Part shown: in pieces, positions 12,301 to 23,939 of the stretch | How the letters are laid out: each line of letters opens with the position of its first letter | Position numbering within the stretch: the first letter of the stretch is position 1 | From: Acridotheres tristis | Lineage: Eukaryota > Chordata > Aves > Passeriformes > Sturnidae | Length of the DNA: 64,000 bases | Assembly (NCBI GenBank): GCA_037013685.1 | Contig: CM072885.1 | Span: forward strand, 25,358,620 to 25,422,619 | Direction of reading: 5' to 3' | Translations under genes and position numbers: made by a program | Notes under the pieces: generated by a model | The model's input: the letters and a program-made list of their open reading frames with translations, nothing else | Database searches by the model: none | Told to the model about the DNA's origin: nothing

Positions 12301-13950
12301 CCTCTTACATCTGCTAGATTATGATTATATTGCCTTCCTCAAGATTGTGGACAAGTGAGACCACTGGGTGGCAAAGCTGCTCTGGGTGACCTGATATGCC
12401 AGGAAGCCTCGCTGTTCTTCCTTTTCTTCCTCAATGAATTTTCATTCTTATATCATGAAAATTATTGATGTACTGCGGCCTATCATCAGAGAACTTACAA
12501 GTCCATCCATGGAAAGGAGATTTTGAAAGAGGATAACCTTTCCAAGTGCATGATCCCTCTTGGATGGGAAACCATAAGGTAGTAGGTGGCAATAGATGCT
12601 GGCTAAATTAGCAGAGCTCTGGAAAGCCACTGGAAACAAGGTCTACATCATTTAGAAGCTGGGAAAGTAGAATTGGTGTAACATTTTGCTTACCAAATCC
12701 TGGCTTCCGATTCTGACTTTCAGATGACCGCTGTGTGGCTGGGTGATGCCTTAACACCACTCCTGTATTGCCCAGTGCAGTTTGCTCATCCTAAGCAATA
12801 GCTTAATTTTCTTTCCAGGAGTTCAAAGTCCACAAAGCAAGCTAGAAGCGACTATATATGTTCTGGTATATTTTGAAACTGAAGTGAGGATTAGACTGCA
12901 TGAGTGTAAACAAAGTCATTATTCACATGTGAGCAAGCAAACATGACTCTGCTACAGCCTCTCTTCAAGCTTGTCAGGAAGGAAACACAAAACACCAGCA
13001 CAGGACCGGGGTATCCTCACACAGCATGAATTCAGCCAGCCCCAGCTGTGCCAGGTACAGTGTGGGCCAGTAAATCATTTGACCCACGTTTAGATTTCAG
13101 TACCACAAACATGATACAGCCAGGCTGACAGGTCCTCAGTCCAGGCAGAAAGCATACAGTGACATCTTGGTGTCCTCCTGAGGAGGTCAAAGCACTAAAT
13201 AAAACTGAAGACAGGACTTCTGTGTCTCTGACTGCTGTTCCTAAATGGAGCATTGAAGAATTTGTCTCTTGTCACCAGGCCTCGCAAGGACCACCACTTA
13301 AAGAGCTTCAGAAGCTCAGAAACTGCTTTGGTAAGGGCCCTGTAAATACCACAGACACAAAGTATCGCCATTCCTCCTTATGTTTAAAGGTTTGTTGCTT
13401 CCCCTGAACTGTTTCTCAACTGTGAAGTTTGCATTGATCACCTGGTTAGTGCCATCACTTCCCAGTAAAGACAGAAATCCATGTGCCCCCTGCCCTGCCC
13501 TCTGATAAACAAAGCATGTGCCACTCCGCCTCAATGCTTGTAATTCCTAGCCAGACACTTGGAGGATACTTCGGGCATCAGCCTGCAGCTAGCCAAAAGT
13601 CCTGCTCCCTATCATTCTCTGCCTCACTCTGTGCCATAAACCAGAGAAAGAGACTGCTGTGACCCTCCCTGCAACTAAGGTAGCACAGCAGAGAGTGACA
13701 CTGGCCCCTGGGCTGATGGATGCTCTGGTTCTGCAGATTTGTACTTGGCAGAGCCTCGACACACCAGACTAGCCAGCCCAGCAAAGCAGCACAGCCATGT
13801 TGCTCTACTCACAGCTCCTTCACTGCTGAGGCAGGAATGGCAGCTGTTGCAGTGATGGATTCAACTTAGTGCAATTAGCAGGAAACCTCATTTACCCCTG
13901 GAAAATGGAAGGTACTTCCTTTCTTCCCAAGAGAGGATGGTCCTTTGTAA
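9377..13950. other. Intergenic DNA, no gene recognised
   Basis: About 4.6 kb of mixed, mostly A/T-rich sequence. Open frames are at most about 80 codons and look random. I recognise no exon, RNA gene or repeat family. Confidence 0.5.
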
Positions 13951-13955
13951 CATGC

Positions 13956-14585
13956 TGTCCTAGGTTACAATGTAAAGGTGTGCCCAAAAGTATGTATTCT
14001 ATCACCATCTGTTGAAAACAGGTGGGGCGGTGATCCTTATCTCTGTAGGACATAATCTCTGCTAATGGGTCATCTGTTAAAAACCAGGTGGACAGTCATC
14101 TTTATCTTTCCTACAACCCATCCTTCCTCCAGGAGGATATCTTCTGTTAATGGGCCATTGAGTCCCACTGAATGACTGATAAAATTACATCATCCCATTG
14201 GGAGATGCTCCAGCCAGAGGGAGGAGCCAAGCCTTTCCTACCTAGATAAAAACTGAGATCTGGAACACCAAAGCAGCCTTTTTCCACTGGATCCCAGAGG
14301 AAAACCAGACCTTTCCACATCATTACTGACCCTTCAGAGGAATACTGCATCCTTCTACAGGACCATTGCTTCAACTGAACCACATCTGTCACTCCAGGAG
14401 GACAGCAGCCACCATTTAATCAGACTGCTACCAACACCCTGACTGACAGGGTGTCAGGTTGTATTCTGACTCTGTCAGTGGTTTTCTTTTGTACTATTGC
14501 ATGTATTTTATTTTTTCTCTTTTTTCTTATTAAATTGTATTTCTGACTTGGAGTGTCTCACTGGTTTTGCTTTCAAACCAGTACA
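13956..14585 (+). mobile_element. Solo LTR, ERVL-type (LTR-G)
   Basis: A 630-bp LTR begins TGTCCTAGG and ends ACCAGTACA. A perfect 5-bp target duplication CATGC lies at 13951-13955 and 14586-14590. It has a TATA-like box (AGATAAAAA, about 14244-14252) and an ATTAAA polyadenylation signal (14529-14534), so it reads on the + strand. The 5-bp duplication and end sequences fit the ERVL-type LTRs common in songbirds; the class assignment is from memory of such families. No internal virus sequence remains. Confidence 0.88.
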
Positions 14586-14590
14586 CATGC

Positions 14591-17406
14591 AGTGAATGAA
14601 GAGGTCAGGGTAGGTGTGTGGTGGGGCAGATATGGGCCAGAAAGAGTCAGAAGAGGAATTGAACTGACTTAACAGACCTGGTGACTTGGGTTTATCACAT
14701 ACCTGGAGAGGTCAAATGGCAGGTGAGTGCCTGTGGAGGCACAAACACCCTGCAAAAGGTAAAATACACAGAGGGGAGGGCAGCACAGGAGAAAGGTGAA
14801 GCAAATTCTTGGGACGAAGGGCAACTGTTATTCGTTTAATGCTGCAGCCTTTCCTCAAAGGGTTTTTCTCTTTAATTCCTCACACTACAAAGGAAGTTAT
14901 TAAAATATTAAAAGACACTAGAATAAGCCATATACATCACTGTATGCTCAATTTTTAAAATCTTCACTGATATCCTAATGAACTTTTAGCTAAGGCACTG
15001 CAGTCTTTTCTTCTTACCTACTGCTGTGAGGAAATTCATCTTATTTATCCTCAAAGTATGAGTCATCAACAAAAAAGGAGATTATTGCGTGTGTTTGCCA
15101 TAATTAATGACATCCACATAGAATGAGACTTTTTCCCCCTCTGTGAGCTGAAGCTTAACTTGCAGAAGGATCCTTTTGAACACAATGGCACTAAGCTTAT
15201 CAGTGACTGAGTGCAAAGCATTTTCAGCTAGTTTTGAAGTTATTAATGAGGGTCTTGCAGAAAGAGAGAGTAAAGTTACCTTTCTCTCCTATATGCTCCT
15301 TCATTACAAACTCCCCAAGGATCATGGAGAAACATGAAAATAATGAATAATCATTTCCAAAAGTTCAGTTTACAGTTGTGCATGAAGACTTTCAGCAGGT
15401 ATATGCAAAAGCACACTGGAGACTTTGCTTATTTGTGGTACATAAAGCCAAAATATGAAGAACTCAGAAACTGCATGTCTCTCTCTAAATTGAATTACAA
15501 GACCTTATTCCTCATCTACATCATGCTTTTATTATCAGAAAACTTTCATCTTGAGACTATTACACGGTACACTGGACTAAATATAACATGCAATAAGCCT
15601 TATAAACTTTTCCATAGGACTATGGGTGGAACTGCCTCTCTTCAATTATTTTTATACCTTGAGAAATTTCTTCTTTAAAGCATATGTGTTGTCTTCTTCA
15701 TTAAAGTTAGTAACCATGCTGAATCACATATTTTTTGTCATATATTATGCAGAATAGATTTTTTTAAATGTGACTTCTCATTTAATCCCTCATCTGCCTG
15801 GCTAGGTTCAGTGCAAGTGTCTGAGCAGTACAGCTTTAATTCTTTGCTTTCTTCTCAAGAAGAAACTCTAGTTTCTTCTTTTTTTTCCTAAAAAAAGGAA
15901 AAAAGTACAGATCTTGTATTTTTTACTTTTTTATTACTTTCAGTAATAAAGGACTTTCAATTTTCACCATCTACGCCACTTTTCATGACACTGCAAAATT
16001 TCAGACAAGACAGCATTTTGAGCTGGGCTTCCATGACATGCCTAGTACCACCACCATCTCCTTCAATCTTACCCATGAGGTGGCTGCTCAGGCAATGGAA
16101 CATCCTGAAGTCCCCAGCTGGAATCCAGCCACTTGGCATTCTTTGCTCTTCCAGCTCCCAAACAGGCAGGAGCCCTGTTCTTGGCTGATTTGAGGGAAGA
16201 GAGGTCTGTGGATATCTTGTGTCACTGTGACAGGTCCAAGCTACAGGCAGGAATCCAGAAGGATGGTGAGATTCACTGTGGCTTTGTGGTGGGGTAATTT
16301 CTTGGGGCACAGTGTGACAGGAAGGTTTAAGGGTAGCATGACGTTTGCAGAGGTGCAGGAAAGTGGGCACTCTCTCTCCATGGGTCCGACTGCTAAAGCC
16401 AAGAGTGGTGGAAATACCACTCCTGGGCTCTGCTCCTCAACGGGGTGGTGTTGGGGGAAGGAAGGGAGATGGATCAGAGTTACAAGAGCTACCTCCTGCC
16501 TTCTCTTCCTGGCCACCCCAGGAGCTACATAGCTTTAGCTCCAATGAGGAAGTGTGGTGCTGGGAAGAACTGAACCTATGTCCCTCTCCTTATTTTGTTT
16601 CACTCGCCAGGAATTCATCTTGAAAAACAAGAATTAAAAAGGCTTACTGTTGAGTCTGTTTTAAGATGAAAGGAAAGGCTGCTATGTAAGAGTAAGACTT
16701 TGAAAAATTTGAACAATATGGAGAGCAATATGAAAATTTTAGTATTGTGGCAGGACACAGTGATAGAAAATGAGGTGAGGTCTCAGGTTACTGAACTAAA
16801 GTTAAATGTTACAAGGGCCCTGATCCAACAAAGACACTTCACACAGGCACAGCAGCTTCTGTGCTCTGTTCTGAAAATAAGCTTTGGCTCAGATACTGTG
16901 ATACCATTTATTGTCTGGTTTAATATCTTACTGAATGAGCAACTGATGCCATAGCAGAAGAGGGGAAATATGCTTTTCTTAGCAAAAAGAATATAGAATA
17001 TTGACAAATACAGAACTGCTCTAACCAGAGCTTAATTTTCTCTCCTTTGAGAGCCTGCTTTCCATAAAAGGCATTAACTTCACACTGCCTTGGCAAAATC
17101 AACCACAACAAACATCCTCAGTTTGAGTTGTGCAATACAGGAACTCTGAAATGTTAATTTTCAGAAGAGTTATTTCATACTCACATTATTATTTCAGTTG
17201 CCATGTTAAAAAAGATTAATGAAATTGCTGACAGTGAGAGAAGCATCTAGATAAAATGCTTTCTAAACATTAGATATAGCCTTATTCTATTCCTTTCTAA
17301 ATAGGAGTATCAAGCCCTTTCTTCCCAGTTCAAGATAAGTTGTAGCCATACATTCAGTGATTTCCTGGGTTGACTCAAGATAACAGAAACTGCTAAAAAG
17401 AAAAGT
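14591..17406. other. Intergenic DNA, no gene recognised
   Basis: Non-coding sequence. The stretch 15957-16620 is open in several frames on both strands (up to 137 codons) and somewhat richer in G/C. No domain, splice pattern or conserved motif supports a gene. Confidence 0.5.
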
Positions 17407-17731
17407 TGTCACAATGTGAACTGGCGTGTACTAGGCAGTTAATTTGGCCACATATGGGAGAAGCAGCCTGGCCTGATAGACAGGCCTCCAGGGAACAGAG
17501 ATAGGACAGAATTGAAACAGACAGGGATTTGACCCAATGAGTCCCAACCTAAGCTGCAGAGGCTATTGGTCAGAAAGCTGAGCAGCCTGAACTTTCAACC
17601 AATCACAGGTGCTTACTTGGGAACATTAAGAGAGGTATTTAAGGTAAAGGGAGAAGAATAAAGTGCTTTTTGTCACATGGATCATAGAGTGCTGTGTCTC
17701 TGTCTCAGGCACAGTGCCAGCCAATGTTACA
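17407..17731 (+). mobile_element. Diverged solo LTR of the ERV-1 family
   Basis: About 325 bp aligns with the ERV-1 LTR from TGTCACAATG to TTACA. Shared blocks include the GGACAGAATTG segment, the CTATTGGTCAGA and CCAATCACAGGTGCTTAC motifs, the GAATAAAG polyadenylation signal and the TTTTTGTCACATGGAT segment. The TATA region has decayed to GGTATTTAAGG. Divergence is much higher than between the two ERV-1 LTRs, so this is an older insertion or another subfamily. The flanks (AAAAGT before, AAGTGA after) show only a partial duplication. Confidence 0.88.
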
Positions 17732-20337
17732 AAGTGACAGAGGATTTTTTCACTATGTCTGTTTTTTTGAAAGAGCTAATGGAAAACAAGCTGGTTGAGA
17801 TTCTGTTTGCCTGAGGTAATCAGTTTTTAGATGTGTGAGTAAGGTATGATTTTTTTTTTTCATCATAGTAAACATAGGGTGAGTAGGACTGTGAGCCTAG
17901 GCTTGCAAATTTTCATGACAGGTTTGCATACTGAAATGATACATGTAGTGAAATAATGCTGGAAGTCAATAAAAGAAACAGAGCTTCTCCTGTCATCCCA
18001 ATGCTCTCCAAGATATATAATCCTACAGCCTCTTGAAGTCAGTAATTTTATATCAAATGAGTTCAGCAGTTTGGAACATACACATAAAGACCAATTCAAA
18101 TTCTCCTTCCATGTTGGTACCTGCTCTGCAGGATTACTTATCCAGGGCATTGTTCTAGCAGAAGGTAAGTAAAATACTTGTTTAACACTAAAGATAAATT
18201 AATCACGCCTATGTTTCATTAGCAAATTAATAAAAAGGCAGAAAAAGACAGAGTCTAGCTCTAAATACCAATCTGGACATGTGCCTGCCCTAGAGGAGGA
18301 CTAAACCATTGGCCAAGTGCGTAACCTTGCTGCATACACACTTGTGCGCCTGCTGATCTCCTCCACTCCTGCTCTTGTACAGAAGTGGTTTGGCCTGTAA
18401 TTAAAAACGGAAGCTGCATACTCAGAGAAAGAAGAAAAGAAAACAGAGGGTTTAATTTCTACAATTTACACAATGATCTCAAATTTATGCACTGCAGGGA
18501 TTAATGTTGGATGTCTGGGACCCATAACAGAGTCCAGGAGCCTCCTACAGCTTCATATTGAATGCCCAGAGTAGGCCATGTATCCCATGCTGGCCTGCTC
18601 ATACATGAGTTTTATAGCTCTCCAGTCTGATATAATTCATTCTCCACAGGCACAGCTTCTTACCTGTGCAAACTTGAGGGATGCCTGTCAAGCCTTGGGA
18701 TTCTGTTTTTGCATCCCAAATACTTCAAGGCCAGTACATTATCTGACTCAGCAGCACTCAAGTCCTCTCTTGTATTCTGCCAAGGCAAGTAGCAGTTTAA
18801 ATCCATCAAACAGAAAATTGGACCTAAGAAGAGAAAATTTTAACTGCATGGATAGATGTCAGTATGCTATGGGGCCTTTGGGGAAGCTGCAGCTTCTTGA
18901 TGTTCTTGAGGAGCTGTCAAAAGCTGCTGCTCTGCAAAGTGAACTTGGTGTAACTTGTTCCCTGTGGCTCCCAGAACTGAGTCATCCTCTTCAATATGTC
19001 CTGCTTTGGTACAAAACCTGTTCATTACATCACCTCCAGATCAACTATGCAAGTAAAATGGGTCTGACACACATTTTTAACTTGCAATAATTTTTTTTTG
19101 CCAACTTTTTCTAATTAGTGCAGATTGTCTCTCTGACCTATTTTCAGGAACTGAGCAGTTCAGTCAAGCCTGATGATAAGAGCCTGTGTCTTTACTTCTA
19201 CTAAATAATGTAAAGCTCATCTATAACTTTAAGTTTCCCTTTAGGTGCTGCTGTTGCGAAAAACTTAGAGGTACAAAACAGGACACTTACTTTCAAAGGT
19301 AAATCTTGAATGTCCTCCAAGTCCTCAGCACTGAAGACCTTTCTAATCAGAGAATCTCTTCTCTAGTTCATCTCCACATTATATCTATAAAGCAGATGTG
19401 ATTCTCTCACCTCATTCCTTGCCAGTTTTGCTGTAGAGAAAGACGTGCTCTCATTTTCTCTCTTGTGGTCCTGCCTGTTTGTTCTTCAGTGAATCTTATT
19501 ATCCGTCTTAGACGCCGCACAAGTTAAATGACTAGAGCAGAGACTACTTCCCTGTCTGGCTGCTGCCTAGGATCTGGTGTTTCTAGTTACATTCTTGGGC
19601 ACTAAGAGATGTGGCTGTGAATTCCCTAGGCTATAGCAGGTATGATTTCTCCAAAACACCCACTCACACACTGGAGAGCTGAGGAGGGATCCCAGGCTTA
19701 TTACCATTGCCAAGTCTTCTAGCCCACACAAGGTAGCTCCCACACAGCACACTGGATTTCCTGGGCAGTCGCTTCTTCCTACGCACTATGAAAGGGAAGT
19801 GGACAGCTAGGACTGCATTTGGCATTAGGCACTGCAGTGCTTGAGTTGTAGGGACTAAAATCTTACACTGAACCAATTTGATTAATACAAAAGAAAACCT
19901 CTGAAGTTCACTGATAATCTATTCTTTACAGTTCTCTTTACGAAAAGCAATATAAAGTCCTCCCAGTCTAATACAATTTCAAACCAAAGCAATAAACTCT
20001 CCAACCAAAAAAAAAAAAAATTTTTTCTAGATGGTTCTATCTTGCTCTGACCTGACTGGCCAGCTGGGAAGTATCAGCTGCTGGTACCCCAGCTCAGTGT
20101 GACTGCTTGGAAACTGCCTATCAGGCTATGAATTTAAGGAGGGGCTTTTTCTTTCTGCTCCACAGGCTGAACTTGCCAACTTCTGAGCCATGTCCTATGG
20201 CCATGGGTTTGGGTTTTGATACTGATTTTTTTTCTCTATAGGTACTTTCAAGATAGCTGAGAAGGTCTGGGGGAAGGGAAAGGAAGAGACAGGTAGTAAT
20301 TGGGTCATCTGATCAGATTCCCTTTACTGTAGATTTC
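17732..20337. other. Intergenic DNA, no gene recognised
   Basis: Non-coding. The longest frame (18578-19090, 170 codons, + strand) has no recognisable domain. Its surroundings contain a minus-strand TATAAAA (about 18610-18616) and ATTAAA, so it may be a decayed LTR, but I cannot delimit ends. A poly-A/poly-T junction lies at about 20008-20027. Confidence 0.45.
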
Positions 20338-20518
20338 ACAGAATTGTAGAATGGTTGAGGTTGTAAGGGACCTCTGGAAGTCATCTGGTCCCAACCCCCC
20401 TGCTCCAGCAGGGCCAACTGTAGCTGGTTGCTTGGGACCATGTTCAAGTATCTTCTTATTATCTCTAAGGATGGAAACTCCACAACCTCTCTGGGCAACT
20501 TGTGCCAGTGCTGAGTTT
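20338..20518 (-). repeat. CR1 LINE fragment, antisense
   Basis: The + strand starts ACAGAATTGTAGAATGGTTGAGG and continues with the standard reverse-complement CR1 3' end (GGGACCTCTGGAAGTCATCTGGTCC, then ACTCCACAACCTCTCTGGGCAACTTGTGCC). Read on the minus strand, the tail of the CR1 reverse transcriptase is visible (PREVVEFPSLEII). About 180 bp is retained. Confidence 0.9.
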
Positions 20519-20780
20519 AATAAAGTATATGTTCACACTCATGTTTAGTGTATTTCTTACATTTTGTAAAATTAGGTAAGGACTCCATACACAGAACAGA
20601 AAAAAAATCCAGAAAGTGCAATATGAAACTAAGGTCCAGTATTCTAAGTATGAATCAACAGTACCTGAGGAAATCTTTGTTCCTATGTAACCATACAGTG
20701 AAAAAGCTGTACAGGACTGAGTATGACATGAGCGACTACTCTTAATACCATCCTTTCTTAGATGATCTGCCAGGGCTATT

Positions 20781-21268
20781 TGTAAAGGCTGAAAGCCTCT
20801 CAGCAGAAGAATCTGCCACTCTCCCCTGGAGGTTATGCCCTCAGGCACTCCCCTGTCATAATGGTTACAAAAAGTTACTCCCAGCATGCCTCCCTGCTTC
20901 ATGTAAATTGCCTGTACCTCACTGGCCCTTCCCCCTTTGTACCGCCCCTGAGCCCTCAGATGATTCGCTAGTTGCTCTATCCCGCCCCCTGCCTTTCCTA
21001 TAGCAACCCTGCTCCCTCAGACCCCATTGAGCCAGTTTGTCCCTGGACCCTTTCAAGGAAAGAATAAAGCTTCACCTTGGATCACCACACGTGGCTCCTG
21101 TCTCTTCCTCCTGCGTTGGCTGAAGCGGAGAGCTCACAAAAGAGCTGAAATCACTCTCCACCTGGGAGCGAGCAAGGAGGATGTGCCTGTGCCTTGAGGA
21201 CGTCCCCCTCAGGATGCTTCTCTAGAAGGTTGCAGCACTCCACCAGTACCCCAGGGCTCGCTGCGACA
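20781..21268 (+). repeat. 5' LTR of ERV-2
   Basis: The LTR starts TGTAAAGGCTG and ends CGACA, with AATAAA at 21063-21068. A conventional TATA box is not obvious; GC-rich CCGCCC motifs occur in U3 (about 20941-20990). It carries about 17 extra bases near 21108-21126 relative to the 3' LTR. Confidence 0.92.
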
Positions 21269-21270
21269 GC

Positions 21271-21289
21271 TGACGCCCAAACAAGGACC
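21271..21289 (+). promoter_or_regulatory. Primer binding site, tRNA-Lys-like
   Basis: Two bases after the LTR the sequence reads TGACGCCCAAACAAGGACC. This resembles the known tRNA-Lys primer site (TGGCGCCC followed by GAACAGGGAC) with three or four mismatches, including the third base. The match is by eye. Confidence 0.75.
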
Positions 21290-21342
21290 TCTCTTGAGGG
21301 TTTCCTGAAGGAGTGTCTCCTGCAGCCTTGGGATTCTTTGAT

Positions 21343-21368
21343 TACTTGATTCCTGCAGGAATCAAGTA
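21343..21368. promoter_or_regulatory. 26-bp perfect palindrome in the proviral leader
   Basis: The sequence from TACTTGAT through central CTGCAG to ATCAAGTA is perfectly self-complementary over 26 bases. It lies between the primer site and the gag start. Retroviral leaders place the RNA dimer-initiation hairpin there, usually with a palindromic loop. That role is inference. A CAGGTAG sequence that could be a splice donor follows at about 21375. Confidence 0.7.
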
Positions 21369-21611
21369 GCTCTCAGGTAGTCGGCTCCCCAAGGAGGGCT
21401 CCTCACATTTAAGTGACAGCCATCTGCAGGGTGACCGGGACCTTCAAGCAACACCACAGAAGACTGGTCGACAGCCTGACGAACCCCAGCAGCGTTGCTT
21501 TGGCCCAGCAGGCTTCAATAGGCCCAAAGTAAAAAGAGTGAGTTTGAGATTTTAGGGCCTTTTCCTTTCAGTTTTCCTTTTACTGCTGGGTGGGAAATAG
21601 GAGATTTGAGG

Positions 21612-22656
21612 ATGGGAAACAAATTGAGCCATCCTACACTCAGCCCCCCTCAACGAGACGTATACCACCAAGTTGTGAGCACCCTTCTTCTTAAGTTATC
21701 AAAAGGGGAACTTAAAAGATTTATTCATTGGGTTTTCAAATGTTTTCCTAATCTGGTCATTTGGGTTCTTTTTGGGCTTTCAGTTGCAAAGTTCTTTCCT
21801 TTATCTTGTGAATCAAGTGCTTCAGGTTCCTCATTAAAAACCCCTTCCCCTCTTTCCTCTCCCCATGCTCCTCAACCCTCATCCCTGCCTGAGGGGTGAT
21901 TGGCGTGTGGTGGTCTCTATGACATACAGGGTTGCCTCCACTTCTGACACCCCCTGATCCCTTCTCTCCCCTTGCCAGAGTGGAACTGGCCATGCTGCTC
22001 TGGATCAATCCCTCAACCTCCCACCTATGCCTACTTACCCAGGTTTGCCCACTGTTAATTCCCCACAAAAAGGCACCAGCAACGCGGCCAGACCCGCCAT
22101 TTTGCCTCCTTATTATCCAAGTTTTCCTGCTCTTCCACCCCAAAATGGCTGTTTTTCCACCTCTCCTCTGCCACTTCCCACACCCTCCATCATGCCTGGC
22201 TCCTCCCCCTTCTTTGTGTCTTCAATAGGTGTAACTGTGTCGGGACCCTCCCTCTCCTTCAGGAAATCCCTCCCCATGGCAGACCCCATCCACACCTCCT
22301 CCACGGTTGACACCTCCACCATGGCCCAGCCCACTTCTGGTTCCCGTGACACTAAGACCGGAAGTGGCCCTGACTGGGATCAGAAAGAAGCCATCTTGGC
22401 CTCCACTGCCACCCACCACCTGGTATCTTCAGTACACCCGAAAAGGTCTCACCCTACCATCCAGCGCCCTCCATCCTCTTCGGAGGATGAGAGTAGCAAT
22501 TTCTCTGACTCAGACTCATACCCTGAGATCAAGGATCACTGGGAGAAGACCCAAAGGGAAGCCACCTGGGAGGGAGACTGGGAACTGGCTGATATTGATG
22601 CCTTTAGTTTTAAGTTTTCCTATTCTCCTTGGATGTGCTTTTCTGATATGCTAGGG
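21612..22656 (+). pseudogene. gag of ERV-2, 5' part (matrix and proline-rich region)
   Basis: The ATG at 21612 opens with MGN, a myristoylation-type start (Gly2), and a matrix-like helical segment. That frame stops at about 21897-21899. The reading then passes to another frame (about 21930-22654) with a proline-rich region and a PPYY late-domain-type motif (about 22104-22115). A serine/acidic stretch (SSSEDESSNFSDSD, about 22470-22515) follows. Sequence ends where LTR-F begins, so the N-terminal capsid domain is missing. Frameshift, stop and truncation make it a pseudogene. Confidence 0.8.
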
Positions 22657-23398
22657 TGATGAAGAAAAAACAGTCCTATTCTAATTAAGAACTCAAGGAC
22701 AGATTCTCCAAACTTCAGGCCCTAAGCACAAACAATGTGGAAATGTGGAGGGTGGGTTCATGCAAATGAACCAAAACCTATAAAAGTGTAAGATTTTGTG
22801 ACCAACCTCTCCTTTGCTTCCATCTTGGAGCCATCCAGGCAGGGGTCACAACTGTAGCACTCGTACTGCTAAGGTGTGGCTTTTGTAGGCCTTTCATAGG
22901 CCTCTGAATAAATACCCATTTCATTCCCCTTAACTCTGTGTGTAGCCTCTGTTTCAGCTCCTCAAGGCATCAGAGCTGGTGACTCCACCGGGACAGGGAA
23001 GGCATCTGGAAAACCCCTGGACTGAAGCCTGCCAGCAGCCCCGGAAAGGCCCAGCAGAGGTCCAGAGGTCAAAGAGGCCAAAAAACCCTGGGGACAGAGG
23101 CATGTGAGTGACCAAATAAAAGAGTATTCTGTTTAGCATCTGGGTTAGGTGCTAGGTGAGTTTGTGGATTATAATTTTGTAAATTGTAAATTTGTTTTGG
23201 GGAACCTTAGGGTTAGAAGTAGAATTGTTTTGCTCTTTATCTCTCTTCTTAAAGAGCAGGTTTAAATTACAGCACCACTGACCTAAAGCCAAAAGGTGGC
23301 ACAGCTCATTAGTTTCTATGCTGTGGCTCTGAGGGTTGTGAGCTCTAATCCTGAGTCTGGAACAACTAGCTGGAGAGGGGAACTTCCAAAAGCCCACC
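22657..23398 (+). mobile_element. LTR plus leader of another ERV inserted in gag (LTR-F)
   Basis: An LTR-like unit starts TGATGAAG at 22657, with TATAAAA at 22789-22795 and AATAAA at 22907-22912. It ends near 22969-22972. A TGGTGACTCCACCGGGAC primer-site-like sequence follows at 22977-22994. Leader-like sequence with a GTGAGTG donor-type motif (about 23104) continues to about 23398, where ERV-2 capsid sequence resumes. No second LTR and no clear target duplication are seen, and host capsid sequence is missing, so insertion was accompanied by deletion or recombination. A tRNA-like segment lies inside at 23288-23362. Confidence 0.65.
23288..23362 (+). other. tRNA-like segment, possible SINE head
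   Basis: The segment has a box A-like GTGGCACAGCTCATTAG and a box B-like GGGTTGTGAGCTCTAATCC about 30 bases later. Spacing and sequence resemble a tRNA-Ile gene body, the source of a known songbird SINE head. The acceptor stem does not close, so it is not a functional tRNA gene. It may be a SINE remnant or chance similarity within a retroviral leader. Confidence 0.35.
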
Positions 23399-23935
23399 GA
23401 CCAAGCTCAATTACTACCTGAAATGACACTACAAGTTATTGCCACTGCAGCAAAAACAGCCTTACTCCTCACCCCTGACAATTCCCTCCCTACACAAAAC
23501 TTTGCTAATATTAAGCAAGGGGCAAAAGAATCTTTCATAGAATTTGTTGATAGATTGAAAATTGTACTTGAAAAACAAATTGAAAGTTCCGAAGGATGAA
23601 AAGAAGTGTTAAACAAAATTGCCACGGCAAACGCCAAACCAGAGTGCAGAGCAATCTTAAGGTCTCTACCCCTAGACTTGGAGCCCACCATTGAACAGAT
23701 GGTTGAAGCCTGCACAAAACGTGCCTCCACCAAAAACACCGTGGCGCGGGCAGTAGCAAAGGGAATTGCAGATGGGGTGACGGGAGCTTTTGCAGTGGTT
23801 GCCGCAAAAGACAGTCAAAAATGCTTTCACTGTGGAGAACCTGGTCACTTTCTAAAAGACTGTCCTGAGACAGTAACAATTCAGGACCATCGTCCCTGGA
23901 CCCACAGTCGCTCCACCAGTAGCGCTCAGGAAACT
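23399..23935 (+). pseudogene. gag of ERV-2, 3' part (capsid C-terminus and nucleocapsid)
   Basis: The capsid C-terminal domain includes the major homology region at about 23507-23560 (IKQGAKESF..FVDRL). A TGA at 23597-23599 interrupts it. The frame continues with helices typical of the capsid end. One CCHC zinc knuckle, CFHCGEPGHFLKDC, lies at about 23822-23863 with all four metal ligands intact. Class II viruses usually have two knuckles; I see one. The nucleocapsid binds genomic RNA. The pro frame begins beyond this point in a different register. Confidence 0.87.
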
Positions 23936-23939
23936 TCCA

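Noticed and set aside
15957..16620. Overlapping frames on both strands as a possible exon or processed pseudogene
   Set aside because: No recognisable protein, poly-A tail or target duplication.
18578..19090. 170-codon + strand open frame
   Set aside because: No domain, no homology I can recognise, no CpG or splice context. Nearby minus-strand TATAAAA and ATTAAA hint at a decayed LTR, but I could not find matching ends.
23288..23362. Functional tRNA gene
   Set aside because: The acceptor stem does not pair and the anticodon arm is not convincing; at most a tRNA-derived remnant.
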